Below, piece by piece: positions 23,507-24,117 of a DNA stretch of 24,117 bases. The notes under the pieces were generated by a model, which saw nothing but the letters and a program-made list of their open reading frames with translations, did no database searches and had not been told where the DNA came from. The position numbers were made by a program, and so were the translations under genes. Source of the stretch: JBEBVQ01 sp964636205 (GTDB lineage Bacteria > Bacteroidota > Bacteroidia > Chitinophagales > Chitinophagaceae); the NCBI GenBank assembly GCA_964636205.1, contig CAZWPF010000044.1, positions 1 to 24,117 of the forward strand, read 5' to 3'. How positions within the stretch are numbered: position 1 is the stretch's first letter; every line of letters starts with the position of its first letter.

Positions 23507-23851
23507 TTAGAGACGGTTGTCTTCTTTGGGGAAGATCACGGCCGGCTTAAAAGATTTGGCTGTTTCGAAATCCATTGCGGCGTACGAGATCACGATTACA
23601 GTATCTCCAACGGCAACTTTCCGTGCAGCGGGACCGTTCATGCAAATGACACCGGAGCCTCTGCTCCCTTTAATGACGTAGGTTTCAAGCCGTTCGCCAT
23701 TATCGATATTTACCACATGAACTTTTTCATTCTCGATCAGGTTAGCGGCATCCATCAGGTCTTCGTCGATTGTGATACTGCCTATATAGTGCAGATTTGC
23801 TTCTGTGACCTTTACCCGGTGTATTTTGGATTTAAGTACTTGAATGAGCAT
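23507..23851 (-). CDS. panD: Aspartate 1-decarboxylase proenzyme
   Basis: A 114-residue proenzyme. Gly24-Ser25 in LHYIGSITID is the self-cleavage site that creates the pyruvoyl cofactor. It makes beta-alanine for pantothenate and coenzyme A. The usual sequence is EGSITID; here an Ile replaces the Glu. NGPAARK holds the family's substrate-binding segment. I chose ATG 23851, which puts the cleavage site at residue 24-25; a TTG at 23860 lies inside the promoter box. It is the first gene of the operon, 39 bases before the flippase-like gene. Confidence 0.95.
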   Translation of the reverse strand: MLIQVLKSKIHRVKVTEANLHYIGSITIDEDLMDAANLIENEKVHVVNIDNGERLETYVIKGSRGSGVICMNGPAARKVAVGDTVIVISYAAMDFETAKSFKPAVIFPKEDNRL

Positions 23852-23857
23852 AGCGCG

Positions 23858-23865
23858 CAAAGGTA
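23858..23865 (-). promoter_or_regulatory. -7 box for panD, only six bases before the ATG
   Basis: Read leftward: TACCTTTG followed by C. The box ends six bases before the panD start, so the transcript would have almost no leader. No clear TTG is seen upstream. Confidence 0.55.
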
Positions 23866-23982
23866 CGAATAACTGTGATGTGAATTAGGAAATAGGGGAA
23901 CGGAAAAAACCTGTTATTGCAGAACGGGAGATGTGGCTGGAAATGGCTTTGGGCGGGGGTGGAAAAAAAATTTTCAAAAGGA

Positions 23983-24015
23983 TTTGCAAATGTCGAGAAA
24001 CTGTTCTTATCTTTG
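23983..24015 (+). promoter_or_regulatory. Promoter of the tRNA gene(s)
   Basis: TTTG (23983-23986) and TATCTTTG (24008-24015) are 21 bases apart, a good Bacteroidota promoter. The -33 box lies within the perfect palindrome ATTTGCAAAT (23982-23991). Transcription would begin just before the hairpins at 24019-24048. Confidence 0.7.
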
Positions 24016-24018
24016 CTG

Positions 24019-24048
24019 CCCCGAAAGGGGAATCGCTGAAAGGCGATT
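24019..24048 (+). other. Two tandem hairpins in the tRNA leader
   Basis: CCCC-GAAA-GGGG (24019-24030), a stem with a GNRA tetraloop, is followed at once by AATCGC-TGAAAG-GCGATT (24031-24048). They lie between the promoter and the tRNA and may be processing signals for the primary transcript. Confidence 0.5.
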
Positions 24049-24065
24049 GAGTTAAAAAGTTCATT

Positions 24066-24117
24066 GGATCGGTAGTTCAGTTGGTTAGAATGCCGCCCTG
24101 TCACGGCGGAGGTCGCG
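24066..24117 (+). tRNA. tRNA-Asp(GTC), 5' part (3' end outside window)
   Basis: GGATCGG forms the 5' acceptor strand, TAGTTCAGTTGGTTAGAA the D-arm region, CCGCC (24093-24097) and GGCGG (24105-24109) the anticodon stem, with loop CTGTCAC and anticodon GTC at 24100-24102. The T-arm and 3' acceptor strand lie beyond the window. A tRNA cluster may follow. Confidence 0.93.

Noticed and set aside
1..24117. Mobile elements, CRISPR, phage or toxin-antitoxin genes
   Set aside because: No transposase, integrase, direct-repeat array, long terminal inverted repeats or small toxin-antitoxin pair could be found on either strand.

Overview
The window looks like ordinary chromosome from a member of the Bacteroidota, probably a Chitinophagaceae- or Sphingobacteriia-like organism. 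Four things point there. Promoter boxes read TAnnTTTG, the Bacteroidota -7 element, instead of sigma70 boxes. Several genes (fused IcmF mutase, DoxX-thioredoxin fusion, LolA-like/lipoprotein/FabZ-like cassette, 7TMR-DISM kinase) are typical of that phylum. Shine-Dalgarno sites are weak or absent. The layout is compact and operonic. I see no transposase, phage gene, CRISPR array or rRNA.

Region 1 (1-2489) starts with the 3' end of an FtsX/LolC-type permease and its terminator. A 478-base gene-free stretch follows, with a strong hairpin and a TACCGTA-N4-TACGGTA dyad. Then come a NarL/FixJ-type response regulator (887-1552) and a convergent single-receiver protein (2054-1587). A 435-base AT-rich, palindrome-rich stretch follows.

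Region 2 (2490-8584) is the most unusual part. A GNAT-fold acyltransferase-like protein, faintly LuxI-like in motif layout, and a vanillyl-alcohol-oxidase/4-cresol-dehydrogenase-type flavoprotein are followed in the same direction by a 7TMR-DISM sensor histidine kinase, a receiver-histidine kinase and a CheY-like receiver. The order suggests production of a small molecule coupled to a membrane sensing relay. That idea is inference and is set out in the findings.

Region 3 (8617-13589) continues on the same strand with very small gaps or overlaps. It holds an SDR oxidoreductase, a hotdog thioesterase, PncC/CinA-C, shikimate kinase, a DUF423 membrane protein, a NodB-type deacetylase, a LolA-like carrier, a lipoprotein and a FabZ-like hotdog protein. 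The last four resemble the envelope/lipid accessory genes of aryl polyene and flexirubin clusters, but no ketosynthase is present.

Region 4 (13613-17796) holds, on the minus strand, a DoxX/MauE-thioredoxin fusion and a cysteine-rich small exported protein. On the plus strand it holds a DUF58 protein and the housekeeping operon DUF177-rpmF-plsX, which has a good Bacteroidota promoter.

Region 5 (17927-24117) holds a bidirectional terminator, the large fused acyl-CoA mutase icmF (minus), a divergent orphan HPt protein, the minus-strand operon panD - flippase-like membrane protein - rfaE2, and the first 52 bases of tRNA-Asp(GTC) with its own promoter at the right edge.
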